Notes: generated by a model from the sequence alone, not told the origin. A stretch of 64,000 bases of DNA from Spartobacteria bacterium (GCA_003134765.1 PLCM01000020.1:1-64000); one strand, 5' to 3'; counted from the first letter of the stretch, positions 7,560 to 16,345 are shown. A program made the numbers and translations.

Positions 7560-10500
7560 CTACTGCAAATTGTAAACCTCTACCAGTCCCACCCCGGTCG
7601 TGTTGTTCTTGCCGCGCACAATCGCGGTGTAGTTGCCGGGTGGGACCGACTGCACGAGAGCGGATTCGAGATCGTTGCCTGGAGCGAGCGTTGTCGCCTC
7701 GATTTCAGCTTGCTGGCTGCTTCCATCAGCTCGCAATTTCCAATTGTCGTTCGTTGCCAGAGTCGTGCCGTTGCCGTCGTGCAATTCCAATGTCGGATCG
7801 GCCAATGTATTTTGGACACCGAATGCGGCAAGCGACGGACCGATAGCGCGGGCAACCACTTTGGCGGGAGCTATCCCCTGGGTGCCTCCAACAATAAACC
7901 CCCCGATCATCACGTTGTCTCCAGTATCGACGAATCCCCGGGTGCTGATGTTCGCCAACCTCGCTTTCGCTCCCTGGGAGAGATCGTAGAGTTCGACCAG
8001 TCCGACCCCGGTGCCGTTGTTCTTGCCTGCCAGGATTGCGGTGTAGTTGCCAGGAGCAAGAGTTGCGATAAGGGCCGATTCCAAATCGTTCGTCGGCGGG
8101 ATGGTAGTTGCCTCGATCTCCGCCTGTTGACTGGTTCCATCGGGCTTAACCTTCCAGTTGTCATTAGTAGAAATCGTGGTGCTCCCCTGGTGCAGTTCCA
8201 GCGTCGGATCGGATACGGTCGCGCCGACTCCGCCAAGGGATGGTCCGATTCCACGAAGAATAACCTTCTTCGGTTCGGTTCCCGTGATAATGAAGCCGGC
8301 AATCAAGACCTGTTCGCCAGTCAGCACACGCATGCGGGTGGAAATATTCAGTGGCTGAAAGGTCGGAGGGTTGAACCACACTTTCCGAATGCGATCATTG
8401 AGCGTATCGGCAATATAAAGATCGCCAGCGGAGTCGGTAGCCAGCTCGCCCGGTGAGCCACTAAGCCGCGCGGTAAGCGCAGGGCCACCGTCTCCGCCAA
8501 AGAGATGTGGGGCGCTCGGGTCATTGCCAACCAAGTAGCTGATAGTGTTGTCGCTCGCCACCTTCGTAACAAGGGTCTCAGAACCAATAAAGTACCCGCC
8601 ACGGCCATCAAAAGCAACATTACAAACTGTTTCGAGCGTCACCTGTGTCGCCAGAGTTTGTGGACTAGGAATATTGGTAGCCCCTGCTTGTCCATCATCT
8701 CCTGCAAATCTCGTGATGATTCCCTGCGGATCGACCTTGCGCACTTGGGTTGGCTTCCCAAGGGGGCCTGATATGTAGACGCTGCCATCACTTTCTACTG
8801 CTACTGCATAGGGGTTGTTGATTGCAGCGTTCGTCGCGAGCCCACCGTCGCCGCTGTAACTGTACTGGCCGTTGCCGGCAATTGTCGTGATGATCCCAGA
8901 AGTATCGACCTTGCGAATCCGAGCATGACCTTGGTCCGCGATATAAAGGTTCCCGGCAAGGTCAACCGCAATGCCATTGACTCCCCCGAGACTAGCATTG
9001 ATCGCCGGCCCTCCATCTCCGAGAGAGTTGCTGCAACAATCGCCGTTGCCTGCATAGGTGCTGATAATGCCATTCTTGTCGATTTTTCGAATTCGATTGT
9101 TGCGGTAATCCGACACGTAAACATTGCCGGTGCTGTCCCCCGCAACCCCCCGAGGCTCGTCGAGCATCGCATTCACGGCTGGTCCGTTGTCCCCTGAAAA
9201 TCCGGCGACGCCCGTGCCGGCGATCGTGCTGATAGTCCCGGCTGTTGTTACCTTCCGTATCTTATTGTTCAAAGTATCGCCTATATACATGTTGCCGTCA
9301 GGATCAAAGGCGACCCCGCCGGGCCGATTAAGTCCTGCCGAGGTTGCTGGACCGCCATCGCCGAAAGAATTGCCTGCACCGTTACCCGCGATGGTCGTGA
9401 TCGTGCCCGAAGAGTCGATCTTGCGGACACGGCTATTGAATGTGTCAGTAACGTAGCTGTTGCCCGCGTTATCCATGAAGATATCGAAAATGCTCCTGAA
9501 CGTTGCGTTGAGCGCTTGACCACCATCGCCGGAGAACCCATAGGCACCGGTGCCAATGACTGTTGCTATTTTTCCGTCCGTGGAAATTTTTCGAACAACG
9601 TTGGCGTTCATGTCGGCGAAGTATAAGTTGCCGGCCGTGTCCGGAAACAAGCCGTTTGGTTGACTAAGGACGGCGTTGACCGCCAGTCCTCCATCACCTG
9701 AATAACCGTTCTGTCCCGTCCCGGCGATGGTTTGAATGATGCCGTCGGTTGTTACCTTACGGATACGATGCGCATCTTTGTCAGCTATGTAGAGATTGCC
9801 GCTCAAGTCGACAGCCAAGCCGGTGGCGAAATTGATGGAAGCGGACGTGGCTGGGCCTCCATCTCCGGAGAATCCCTGAACGCCGTTCCCGGCGACTGTG
9901 ACGACAGTGCGGTCAGTTCTTATTTTTCGGATGGTCTTGTGATTCCCGTCGGAAACATAAAGATTCCCCGTCGAATCGATGGCGATCCCATTGGGGGAGA
10001 GGAACGTGCTTGTCGCTGCTATTCCTTCAACCGGTGTCGTATTTACGTCCTGGCCTCCGCCGGCAAAGGTGCTAATTATTCCAGCCGGTGTCACTCGCCG
10101 AACGCGATTATGGTCCAGGTCCGCGATGTAAAGATTATCCGAAGCGTCGAACAGGAGAAACCCCGGACTGTTCAATCCCGCCTGAGTGGCCGGGCCGTTG
10201 TCGCCGCTGTATTCGGTGAGTCCATTGCCGGCAAACACTGTGAGCGTGCCCGACGGAGTAATCTTTACCACAATGTTGTTCGTCTGATCCGAAACATAAA
10301 GACTTCCTACCGAGTCGCGGGCCAGTCCACTTACTTCCCCCAAATTTACCTGCGTCGCTGGACCTCCGACTCCAAGCAACTTTCTGCCGCTCCCAGCGAC
10401 CGTGGTGATGATGGGAGTCGGTGTAGGAGAGGACGCTGTCTGGGAAGAGGGTCGAAAAGAGGCGCTAAGATCGACTCCCTTGTTTACCTGTTCTCTTTTT

Positions 10501-10577
10501 TCTCCGAATACCAGCCCAACTGCCGCTACCGACGCTCCAAGGCAAAATATCGCGGCGATAAATCTCGGGGAACTCAT
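7560..10577 (-). CDS. large secreted NHL-repeat protein with two C-terminal modules
   Basis: 1005 residues. The N-terminus (MSSPRFIAAIFCLGASVAAV) is a signal peptide or anchor. From about residue 55 to 720 there are a dozen or so NHL-type propeller repeats, each with blocks like TIAGNGVQGFSGDGGPATSA and NLYIADQGHARIRKV. The last 280 residues hold two copies of a module beginning LNISTRMRVLTGEQVLIAGF / LANISTRGFVDTGDNVMIGG, both with NDNWK and NYTAI. This pairing is familiar from large surface proteins of Verrucomicrobiota and Acidobacteriota. It is probably exported and binds polymers or other proteins. No catalytic residues are identifiable. It stands alone. Confidence 0.85.
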   Translation of the reverse strand: MSSPRFIAAIFCLGASVAAVGLVFGEKREQVNKGVDLSASFRPSSQTASSPTPTPIITTVAGSGRKLLGVGGPATQVNLGEVSGLARDSVGSLYVSDQTNNIVVKITPSGTLTVFAGNGLTEYSGDNGPATQAGLNSPGFLLFDASDNLYIADLDHNRVRRVTPAGIISTFAGGGQDVNTTPVEGIAATSTFLSPNGIAIDSTGNLYVSDGNHKTIRKIRTDRTVVTVAGNGVQGFSGDGGPATSASINFATGLAVDLSGNLYIADKDAHRIRKVTTDGIIQTIAGTGQNGYSGDGGLAVNAVLSQPNGLFPDTAGNLYFADMNANVVRKISTDGKIATVIGTGAYGFSGDGGQALNATFRSIFDIFMDNAGNSYVTDTFNSRVRKIDSSGTITTIAGNGAGNSFGDGGPATSAGLNRPGGVAFDPDGNMYIGDTLNNKIRKVTTAGTISTIAGTGVAGFSGDNGPAVNAMLDEPRGVAGDSTGNVYVSDYRNNRIRKIDKNGIISTYAGNGDCCSNSLGDGGPAINASLGGVNGIAVDLAGNLYIADQGHARIRKVDTSGIITTIAGNGQYSYSGDGGLATNAAINNPYAVAVESDGSVYISGPLGKPTQVRKVDPQGIITRFAGDDGQAGATNIPSPQTLATQVTLETVCNVAFDGRGGYFIGSETLVTKVASDNTISYLVGNDPSAPHLFGGDGGPALTARLSGSPGELATDSAGDLYIADTLNDRIRKVWFNPPTFQPLNISTRMRVLTGEQVLIAGFIITGTEPKKVILRGIGPSLGGVGATVSDPTLELHQGSTTISTNDNWKVKPDGTSQQAEIEATTIPPTNDLESALIATLAPGNYTAILAGKNNGTGVGLVELYDLSQGAKARLANISTRGFVDTGDNVMIGGFIVGGTQGIAPAKVVARAIGPSLAAFGVQNTLADPTLELHDGNGTTLATNDNWKLRADGSSQQAEIEATTLAPGNDLESALVQSVPPGNYTAIVRGKNNTTGVGLVEVYNLQ

Positions 10578-10848
10578 GGCATTTACATGTTATTACGCTC
10601 CAGATGCGCCTCTGGGCGGGTTGAGGATAGGCGAATGACTTGCTCGTAGACAAGGATATTTATTGGATCTCTTGCACGCTCATAAGCATGTAATCGCAAA
10701 AATTGGTGATGACGGACTGTCCGTTCATGAACCAGCGTATTAGCCGACAAACGCCGCAACTGTTCAAGATTGCTACACCGCGAGCAGACGCTCGATCCCG
10801 TTTCGCCAGAATGTCGCGTTACAAAAAAGGTTGATCGTGCAGTTGTTA

Positions 10849-11056
10849 TTAGGCCGCCATTTTCGGGGAAGCGTTTTCCACATCGTCAGCGGCATCAAAA
10901 ACGCGGACTTTGCCTTGGTTGTAACCGGCTGTAGAATTTCGCGTAGCCGATGGCCGCCTGTGAGTCTTGATACCAAAGACGGCCAAAGGGTAGCGCGTCG
11001 GAAATCAGATCGAATCCGCGACGATCTTTGCGCGGTCGGACTTCGTAAAGGTGCAT
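10849..11056 (-). pseudogene. small conserved YEVRPRKD protein gene, frameshifted
   Basis: The minus strand from ATG 11056 reads MHLYEVRPRKDRRGFDLISD then ALPFGRLWY, a short conserved hypothetical family (about 70 residues) that I recall from many soil bacteria; its function is unknown to me. The frame stops at 10895 after 53 codons. The rest (KVRVFDAADDVENA) continues in another frame to TAA at 10849, so one indel near 10905-10920 broke the gene. The total of 208 bases matches the intact length plus one base. It lies immediately downstream of the reverse transcriptase gene, and a second truncated copy lies upstream of it. It is too short for the ORF track. Confidence 0.65.
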
Positions 11057-11217
11057 CCCGGCGCATTATATGTGCGCGCGAACAGGAGGCGAGACTTCTG
11101 CCATGAAACGGAGTCGGGCATGTGCCCGAAAGAGTGACGGTGTCCGACCCTTGTTCCCAAAACAAGCCACACGGATAGCAAACGACGGATTGCAGCAAGC
11201 CCTAACGGGCCGGTCTG

Positions 11218-12858
11218 CTAATATCCTCCAAAATACTCGCCCTCCTCTTCATCTTCTTCCTCATCTGGGCGGCCAGTTAAACGAGTGACGGCGTCCGCGT
11301 CGTAGAAACGCACGTTCTGATCACGGAGAAAGGAAAAGACGGCGTCTTCGGCGATGTGGTCTTTTTTTGGAAGCGATACCCAACCCTGAACCGCTAATTC
11401 ATAGGACAGTAACCAGTGCGGCCCCCTGAGTGATTCGGGGGTAAACGACTCTTGAAAGGCCTGTGACGGCGGCGGGATTTCCGTCAAATTTCTTTTCGCT
11501 GCATGAAACAGTAGGATTGAGCAGCAGTCGTCTACCATCTGCGCGACCGCCTCAACGGCTTCCTGTGTCACCACAATGTCGAAGACTAATGCCGCCCACA
11601 AACTCCACGCCACTTCGCTACTGTGTTTCACAGGCGCGCACTTTTTGATCATGGCATGGATTGTCTCGCGAACCGCTTCCTCGCTCAGGCTTGCGTGAGT
11701 CTCGTGCAAATCTTTCAATGCTTTTATGGCGAAGGGCCAAACGCCCGGTTCGTGCATCACCGCTTGGAGGATCAAAGCTTGGAGCAACTCAGCCGTAGCG
11801 GATGAAACCCTGACGCCAGAAAGCGAGCTGACCGTGTATCGAAGTATTGACTTGTCGGGAAATTCGCGTTGGCGAGCAAAAGCCCTGGTAAACAAGTGGA
11901 GCAGATCGGACGGCTGTATTGACGGCAAGTCCTGGCCCAGATGAATCCCCGTACGATGATGACTGTCGCGGCGAGGAAAGGCTCGTATCTCCTGTATGCC
12001 TGGATTGTCGAGTTCCTGCGGCAGGTCGCAAATCTTGGTTTTGAGAGGGTTTAGCTCCAACTCGAACTCGGCGAGCGCATCTTCAAGAACGGTTAGCGCG
12101 CGTTCGGCTTTTGACCGTTCAGTAAACACGAGTTCGTAATCATCAATGAAACGGAATCCATCTCGGATACCTTCCTTTTCCAACCGGGCGTCGACTTGCG
12201 AGAGAATGATTTCAGCTAAAAGCATCGACGACACCGGACCGATTGGGACACCGCGAGTTTGCCCGCTCTGGCACGCTTGAACCAAAGAGTCGATCTTCGC
12301 GCCTACAGATTCTTCCGCCGGTCTAGCTCGCAACCGCTTTTTGGCAGCCTCTTTCGAACTCAGCGCCCATTCAATCGCATGAGTGTACACTGATGGGTAA
12401 AACCGACTCACGTCTGCGTAGAGTATGACGTGTTTGCCGAACCGAACCAAGGCACGGTGCGGCGGAACTGCATCGAGAGGCGGCGAACGCGTCAGGCTTC
12501 CGTCACTCCTGATTGTGGGCTTCGGGAGGCAGAATATAGAAGCGCGCGCCTTTCGGAGCAGTTCGTCCTGATGGGCGACAATGGCAGCGGCGAGTCGATA
12601 ATACGGGATGGGATTGGCAATGGCTAACCGGCGGCGTAACAATGCTGGCCTCGCTAGGCTGTAGGCGGAATAGTCGCACCATTTACCCTTTTTCGCGTCA
12701 GTCAGCTCCTCAGGCAGCATATCCTTCCCAACGGTGATCGCCCTTGCAAATTTGGAGGTCGTGAATCCGGGAGGTAATTCAACGGGAAAATATCCGCGAC
12801 TCAGCAATGCGGATAGACTTAGTTTTGGCAGCGATTCAGGGGGCTTTTTTTTTGCCAT
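11218..12858 (-). CDS. stand-alone reverse transcriptase, Abi/UG (DRT-like) type
   Basis: 546 residues. The RT core is clear: motif A in VILYADVSRFYPSVYTHAIE (Asp149), the TRGVPIGPVSSMLLAEI segment around 201-216, the catalytic FRFIDDYELVF (FIDD at 237-240, Phe replacing the usual Tyr of YxDD) and LELNPLKTKI. The N-terminal RGYFPVELPPGF and LARPALLRRRLAIANPIPYY blocks are typical of abortive-infection/unknown-group RTs, known to act in phage defence. The last 250 residues are helical, as in AbiA/AbiK-like proteins, and end in an acidic tail. There is no group II intron maturase domain and no visible retron msr/msd. ATG 12858 is preceded by the gene graveyard at 12919-13085. The exact class cannot be set from sequence alone. 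Confidence 0.8.
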   Translation of the reverse strand: MAKKKPPESLPKLSLSALLSRGYFPVELPPGFTTSKFARAITVGKDMLPEELTDAKKGKWCDYSAYSLARPALLRRRLAIANPIPYYRLAAAIVAHQDELLRKARASIFCLPKPTIRSDGSLTRSPPLDAVPPHRALVRFGKHVILYADVSRFYPSVYTHAIEWALSSKEAAKKRLRARPAEESVGAKIDSLVQACQSGQTRGVPIGPVSSMLLAEIILSQVDARLEKEGIRDGFRFIDDYELVFTERSKAERALTVLEDALAEFELELNPLKTKICDLPQELDNPGIQEIRAFPRRDSHHRTGIHLGQDLPSIQPSDLLHLFTRAFARQREFPDKSILRYTVSSLSGVRVSSATAELLQALILQAVMHEPGVWPFAIKALKDLHETHASLSEEAVRETIHAMIKKCAPVKHSSEVAWSLWAALVFDIVVTQEAVEAVAQMVDDCCSILLFHAAKRNLTEIPPPSQAFQESFTPESLRGPHWLLSYELAVQGWVSLPKKDHIAEDAVFSFLRDQNVRFYDADAVTRLTGRPDEEEDEEEGEYFGGY

Positions 12859-12918
12859 CGGATTACTAATGAGAGCGTAGTGGAACTCTGCTCACACTGC
12901 CAGATTACTCCGCCATCA

Positions 12919-12987
12919 TCAAAATGGGTTCTCAATCAGATTAAATCCGCGTCGGTCTTTGCGGGGTCGGACTTCGTAACCGTGCAT
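12919..12987 (-). pseudogene. truncated second copy of the YEVRPRKD gene
   Basis: The minus strand from ATG 12987 reads MHGYEVRPRKDRRGFNLI, the same N-terminus as the 10849-11056 locus, then hits a stop after 22 codons with unrelated sequence. The two copies share about 50 bases in direct orientation (for example GTCGGACTTCGTAA on the plus strand in both) and bracket the reverse transcriptase gene. Confidence 0.65.
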
Positions 12988-12995
12988 CCGCGCAT

Positions 12996-13085
12996 CCTAT
13001 CTTCCGGCAGGTTGCGGAGCTGTTCCAAATTATCGCCACAGTAAATTACCCGCGTATCGATGAGGGCCGAGGGTTTCGCTGGCAC
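12996..13085 (-). pseudogene. N-terminal fragment of a site-specific DNA methyltransferase
   Basis: The minus strand from GTG 13085 reads VPAKPSALIDTRVIYCGDNL then EQLRNLPEDR. This matches the start of type III/beta-class adenine methyltransferases, where YCGDNLEQL precedes the DPPF catalytic motif. The frame then runs into the truncated YEVRPRKD copy and stops, so the catalytic part is gone. It suggests a former restriction-modification or orphan methylase locus at this site. Confidence 0.6.
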
Positions 13086-13229
13086 GCCGGAAGTTATCTG
13101 GGAAATGGGGACGAGGTCAACAAACGGTCGCAGACTGACCGAGTTTTTGAACGTATTTGTCCGGAAGTTTGGGGAAACTGACGCGAATTTCCGAAACTTC
13201 GGGCGACAGAAACGGTTAAATCAATTGAA

Positions 13230-13430
13230 ATGGAATTCTCCCCCAGGAGTCCGTCGTTTGAGGCAATGGTGCGCTCGACTTTCCCTGATCTGGCATCGAT
13301 GTCCGGACCGGAAGTCAATGAGGCGAATTTCGTCAACCGCGTTTGCGAGCTCTTACGGCTCAGATTGGCCGACGAATCCGAGCCATCAAAAGTGGGGGTC
13401 CCAAGAGACGGATTAATTCACAACGACTAA
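13230..13430 (+). CDS. small hypothetical ORF
   Basis: 66 codons (MEFSPRSPSFEAMVRSTFPD) that continue an open frame broken upstream by a single TGA at 13179. I recognise no family. It lies in decayed DNA and may be a fragment of a lost gene; it is listed only because its composition is protein-like (mixed hydrophobic/charged, ELLRLRLADESEP). Confidence 0.25.
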   Translation: MEFSPRSPSFEAMVRSTFPDLASMSGPEVNEANFVNRVCELLRLRLADESEPSKVGVPRDGLIHND

Positions 13431-13505
13431 TCACCAAGCGATTAAGGGGGTGCCCATCTGCACGCGACATTTGACGGGGAGTCGTCGCGTGAGCGAAGTA
13501 AAAGC

Positions 13506-14048
13506 ATGCCGCTAAACATCGAAAGTCTTCACATCGGAATGAGGGTGACGCATCCGCGTTACGGAATCGGCATCATCAAAGCACTCACACAGCACACCGC
13601 AGACATTTCGTTCGACGACACTCCGAGAACAGTCGATCCAAGTTCGAGCGAACTCACGTCGACAGAAGCGACCGCCACTTTAACAGAGCTGCAAGTGCCC
13701 CTGGCGAATCTCATCCGCGAAACGACTCAAGCAGTGGTCGATGCGCTTGGCTTTGAAAAACGCGATGTAATCGTTGAAGGACTCGCGAACCGGTGGCAGC
13801 GCGGATCGCTTATCATGCAACCTGCGGACAGCTCGATTCAGGCAAAGGAGGTACCAATCGAGACCTTCTTCCACAAAATTGTTATGGTTCGGAATCAGCT
13901 CCGCGTTCTGGAGCAGAAGGTCAACGCGAGCGACAAACTGAGCGATGCCGACAAATTTGACATCCAGCAGTACATCACTCGCTGTTATGGATCGCTGACG
14001 ACTTTCAATGTTCTCTTTAAGCGAAAAGAGGACCATTTCGGAAACTGA
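13506..14048 (+). CDS. hypothetical protein with N-terminal Tudor/KOW-like segment
   Basis: 180 residues. The first 45 (HIGMRVTHPRYGIGIIKALT then ADISFDDTPRTVDP) look like the small beta-barrel found in CarD-, UvrD- or helicase-tail proteins, which bind protein or nucleic acid. After a linker, residues about 120-175 ([36 protein letters not shown]) form a conserved helical module of unknown role. That module is repeated in the broken downstream copy at 14130-14300. There is no operon partner. ATG 13506 follows a 75-base gap with no strong ribosome site. Confidence 0.6.
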   Translation: MPLNIESLHIGMRVTHPRYGIGIIKALTQHTADISFDDTPRTVDPSSSELTSTEATATLTELQVPLANLIRETTQAVVDALGFEKRDVIVEGLANRWQRGSLIMQPADSSIQAKEVPIETFFHKIVMVRNQLRVLEQKVNASDKLSDADKFDIQQYITRCYGSLTTFNVLFKRKEDHFGN

Positions 14049-14129
14049 GCAGTTCGGACAGCCACGACCGAAGCGGCACGCTAGGGCATGGTTCGCAATG
14101 GTGGCACAGAAAGGTGATAAAAGTTCGTG

Positions 14130-14300
14130 ATGATTCGGAACAACCTGCGGGTGCTCGAGCAAAAGGTGAACGCGAGCGACAAGCTCAGCGACGCGGACAA
14201 GTTCGAGCTCCAACAATACATCACGCGCTGTTACGGCTCTCTCACCACGTTCAACATTCTGTTCAAGAACAAGGACGATCAGTTCCGCACCGGCGGTTGA
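14130..14300 (+). pseudogene. partial tandem duplicate of the preceding gene's 3' end
   Basis: From ATG 14130 the frame reads [20 protein letters not shown] and [20 protein letters not shown], then stops at 14298-14300. It is the C-terminal 56 residues of the 13506-14048 protein with only a few replacements (V/I, Q/N, D/E). The homology extends a few codons upstream (KFV before MIRN), after which stop codons appear, so it is a truncated duplicate. It could still be translated as a mini-protein of the helical module. It is too short for the ORF track. Confidence 0.7.
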
Positions 14301-14314
14301 GCGAGCACAACTCC

Positions 14315-14396
14315 GTCATCCCGAGCGAAGTCGAGGGATCCCGTGTTGTTAGCTGCACGTTACGCGACGGGATCCCTCGACTTCGCTCGGGATGAC
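14315..14396. repeat. palindromic repeat, family A
   Basis: GTCATCCCGAGCGAAGTCGA-GGGATCCCGT on the left is the exact reverse complement of the right arm (30 of 30 bases), with a central spacer GTTGTTAGCTGCACGTTACG. It is the best-preserved short copy in the window. It lies between a plus-strand gene end and a minus-strand gene end, so it may also act as a terminator for both. Confidence 0.85.
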
Positions 14397-14406
14397 AGGT
14401 TGAGAA

Positions 14407-15270
14407 TTATCGGATCGTCGCGACGATGACCACGACGGACGCGAGAGCACAGAGAATTCCGGCAATTTGCATCCGGCTAAGATGTTCCTTCAAAAACCAG
14501 CGCGCCAGGAGAACGGTGCTCGCGGGATAGAGAGAGGCGAGCGTCACAACGATACTGAGCGGCCCGATCCGGGCGGCAATCATGTAGAGAACGTTCGCCG
14601 CCATATCAAGTGCGCCGCCAGCAAAGGCGGTCGCCGCTGGCGTCCGGCTCATCCGAAGCGTTCGCTTCGTTACGAGGGCGATCGCGCCGAACAATGCGAT
14701 CGACGAAATTCGCGCAGCGACCAGCGGCCACATTCCCGCGGACGTTGCAGTGCGGGCCAGCGAGAGGAAAAAAACTCCCACCGACAGGCCGGCAAACAGT
14801 GCCAGCACGAAACCGGGCGGAAGAGCACCCTTTTTCGATTCAACGGTAACGACACCTTCCTGCTTCGGCGGACGGCTCACGAGCGCAATTGCGATGAGGG
14901 CGAGAGCAACCCCGACAAGGGTCAACGGTCGCAGCCGCTCACCCAACAGAAACGCAAACAGCACGGGAATCATCGCCGCGATCACCGCGGTCGTGGGGGC
15001 GACCACCGCCATCGTACCGACAGCAAGGGCGCGATACAACAGCGCCACACCGATGCCGCCGCTCAAGCCGGCGATGAAGCCCCAGACCCAATCGTGAGGT
15101 GAGATCGTCGACGCCGGTAGAAATGGCAGCACCATCACCAGCAAGACCAGGCCGACGAATTGCGACCAGAAAACGGTCGCGATCGTGTTCGCGCGGCGCG
15201 CGGTTAATCCGCCGAAGAAATCGGCGGAGCCGTAGAGAACGGCGGAGCCAAGCGCGAGAAGCTCAATCAT
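14407..15270 (-). CDS. EamA/DMT-family transporter
   Basis: 287 residues from ATG 15270 (MIELLALGSAVLYGSADFFG); the ORF-track extension upstream reads through repeat D and is rejected. Ten hydrophobic helices in two halves (first half to about residue 135, second from about 150) match the EamA drug/metabolite transporter fold, and each half ends with the typical LGERLRPL / FLKEHLSRMQ helix. It probably exports or imports a small metabolite, and the substrate is unknown. It is a single gene flanked by palindromes on both sides. Confidence 0.85.
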   Translation of the reverse strand: MIELLALGSAVLYGSADFFGGLTARRANTIATVFWSQFVGLVLLVMVLPFLPASTISPHDWVWGFIAGLSGGIGVALLYRALAVGTMAVVAPTTAVIAAMIPVLFAFLLGERLRPLTLVGVALALIAIALVSRPPKQEGVVTVESKKGALPPGFVLALFAGLSVGVFFLSLARTATSAGMWPLVAARISSIALFGAIALVTKRTLRMSRTPAATAFAGGALDMAANVLYMIAARIGPLSIVVTLASLYPASTVLLARWFLKEHLSRMQIAGILCALASVVVIVATIR

Positions 15271-15290
15271 GGAGCCCCGACCTCTGCCGA

Positions 15291-15353
15291 AATTGCAGGG
15301 CGTTTCTGTGAAACGCCGTCGGGGTTGGCGTCTGACAGAGACGCCCTGCAATT
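15291..15353. repeat. palindromic repeat, family D
   Basis: AATTGCAGGGCGT and ACGCCCTGCAATT are inverted 63 bases apart, with inner arms TTTCTGTGAAACGCC and GGCGTCTGACAGAG. It sits just upstream of the EamA gene start, so it could lie in its leader. Confidence 0.7.
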
Positions 15354-15427
15354 GCAATTCCGGGCCGTGGCCGACGAGCGCCGAATCGTTTCAAAAAATG
15401 CAATAATGCCGCGATCATCGATCGCGG

Positions 15428-16345
15428 CTACAGGTTCCACTTCCTTGGGATCTTCTGTTTCAGCTTCTCGACGGGCTCAAACAAATCGCCCATTTTTTCG
15501 ACGCGCTGCAGGACTTTGTCGGAAGAAAAGACGAGCAGATTCGCGTTCTTCTTCTTCAGGGTGCGCTCCACTTCGTCCCAGGTCACCGGCGTGGAAACGG
15601 TGGGCTGTTCCTTCGCGCGCAGCGAGTAAACGTTTACCGTCGTCTTGTGCTCGTCGTTTTGACTCCAATCAACGAAAACCTTTCCCGTCCGCAGCGCTCT
15701 CGCCATTTTTGAAATGACAAGCTTCGGGTGTTCGTGTTCCAGGTGTCCGGCCAGGGCGCGGGACAAGGCCTTGGTTTGATCGAAGGTCGCCGCAGTATTG
15801 AGCGGCACATAGATCTGTAATCCTTTCGAGCCGGATGTTTTCGCCCAGCTCTTGAGTTTCATCTCCGCGAGCAAATCCCGCAGCCAGAGCCCGACCTGAC
15901 AGCATTGAACGATGTCGGCGGGCGCGCCCGGATCGAGATCGAATACCATCATGGTGGGGCGCGCGACGTCTTTTTTGCGGGCGAGCGAGGTGTGCAATTC
16001 GATGTCGGCAAGGTTCGCTGCCCAGACCAGGGTCGGCAGGTCCTGCGCGAGGCAATAATGCATGTCGCGCTGATTGCCTTCGCTCCAGACTCTTGCGGTC
16101 TTGACCCAGCTCGGCCGATGAGCCGGGCAATTCTTTTCGTAGAAAAACGGCTGATCGACGCCGTTCGGGTAGCGCTTCATGGTGAGCGGACGGTCCCGGA
16201 GGTGCGGAAGGAGAACGGGCGCGATCCGAATGTAATAATCGATCAGCTGGCCCTTGGTGAACCCGGCCTTGGGATAAAGCACCTTGTTCAGGTTCGACAC
16301 CGCGAGCTTTTTCCCTTCGACGATCAACCGCGCCTTATCGCTCAT
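15428..16345 (-). CDS. LigD-type polymerase/primase domain protein (NHEJ)
   Basis: 305 residues from ATG 16345 (MSDKARLIVEGKKLAVSNLN). It matches the polymerase domain of LigD throughout: KVLYPKAGFTKGQLIDYYIR, the PLTMKRYPNGV segment, catalytic Asp pair in MMVFDLDPG, KTSGSKGLQIYVPL, and VFVDWSQNDEHKTTV near the end. This archaeo-eukaryotic primase-like enzyme fills or extends ends during Ku-dependent break repair. Here it is a stand-alone domain: no ligase, no phosphoesterase, and no ku in the window, so partners must lie elsewhere or it acts separately. It lies between the EamA gene and repeat A2. Confidence 0.9.
   Translation of the reverse strand: MSDKARLIVEGKKLAVSNLNKVLYPKAGFTKGQLIDYYIRIAPVLLPHLRDRPLTMKRYPNGVDQPFFYEKNCPAHRPSWVKTARVWSEGNQRDMHYCLAQDLPTLVWAANLADIELHTSLARKKDVARPTMMVFDLDPGAPADIVQCCQVGLWLRDLLAEMKLKSWAKTSGSKGLQIYVPLNTAATFDQTKALSRALAGHLEHEHPKLVISKMARALRTGKVFVDWSQNDEHKTTVNVYSLRAKEQPTVSTPVTWDEVERTLKKKNANLLVFSSDKVLQRVEKMGDLFEPVEKLKQKIPRKWNL

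Larger units (their letters stand above)
12859..13505. other. gene graveyard upstream of the reverse transcriptase
   Basis: This stretch contains no intact gene that I trust. It holds a truncated copy of the YEVRPRKD gene (12919-12987), a methyltransferase N-terminal fragment (12996-13085) and a short open frame at 13230-13430. Some defence RT families encode a non-coding RNA next to the RT gene, and this is where one would be sought, but no clear structure was seen by eye. Confidence 0.4.

Noticed and set aside
9732-10649. 305-residue plus-strand ORF
   Set aside because: Antisense to the NHL-repeat gene; its periodicity is that of the NHL repeats.
10588-10892. Open minus-strand frame of about 100 codons (reading VCSRCSNLEQLRRLSANTLV)
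   Set aside because: No start codon, no recognised family and it overlaps the broken YEVRPRKD gene; the NLEQLR resemblance to the methylase fragment is probably chance.
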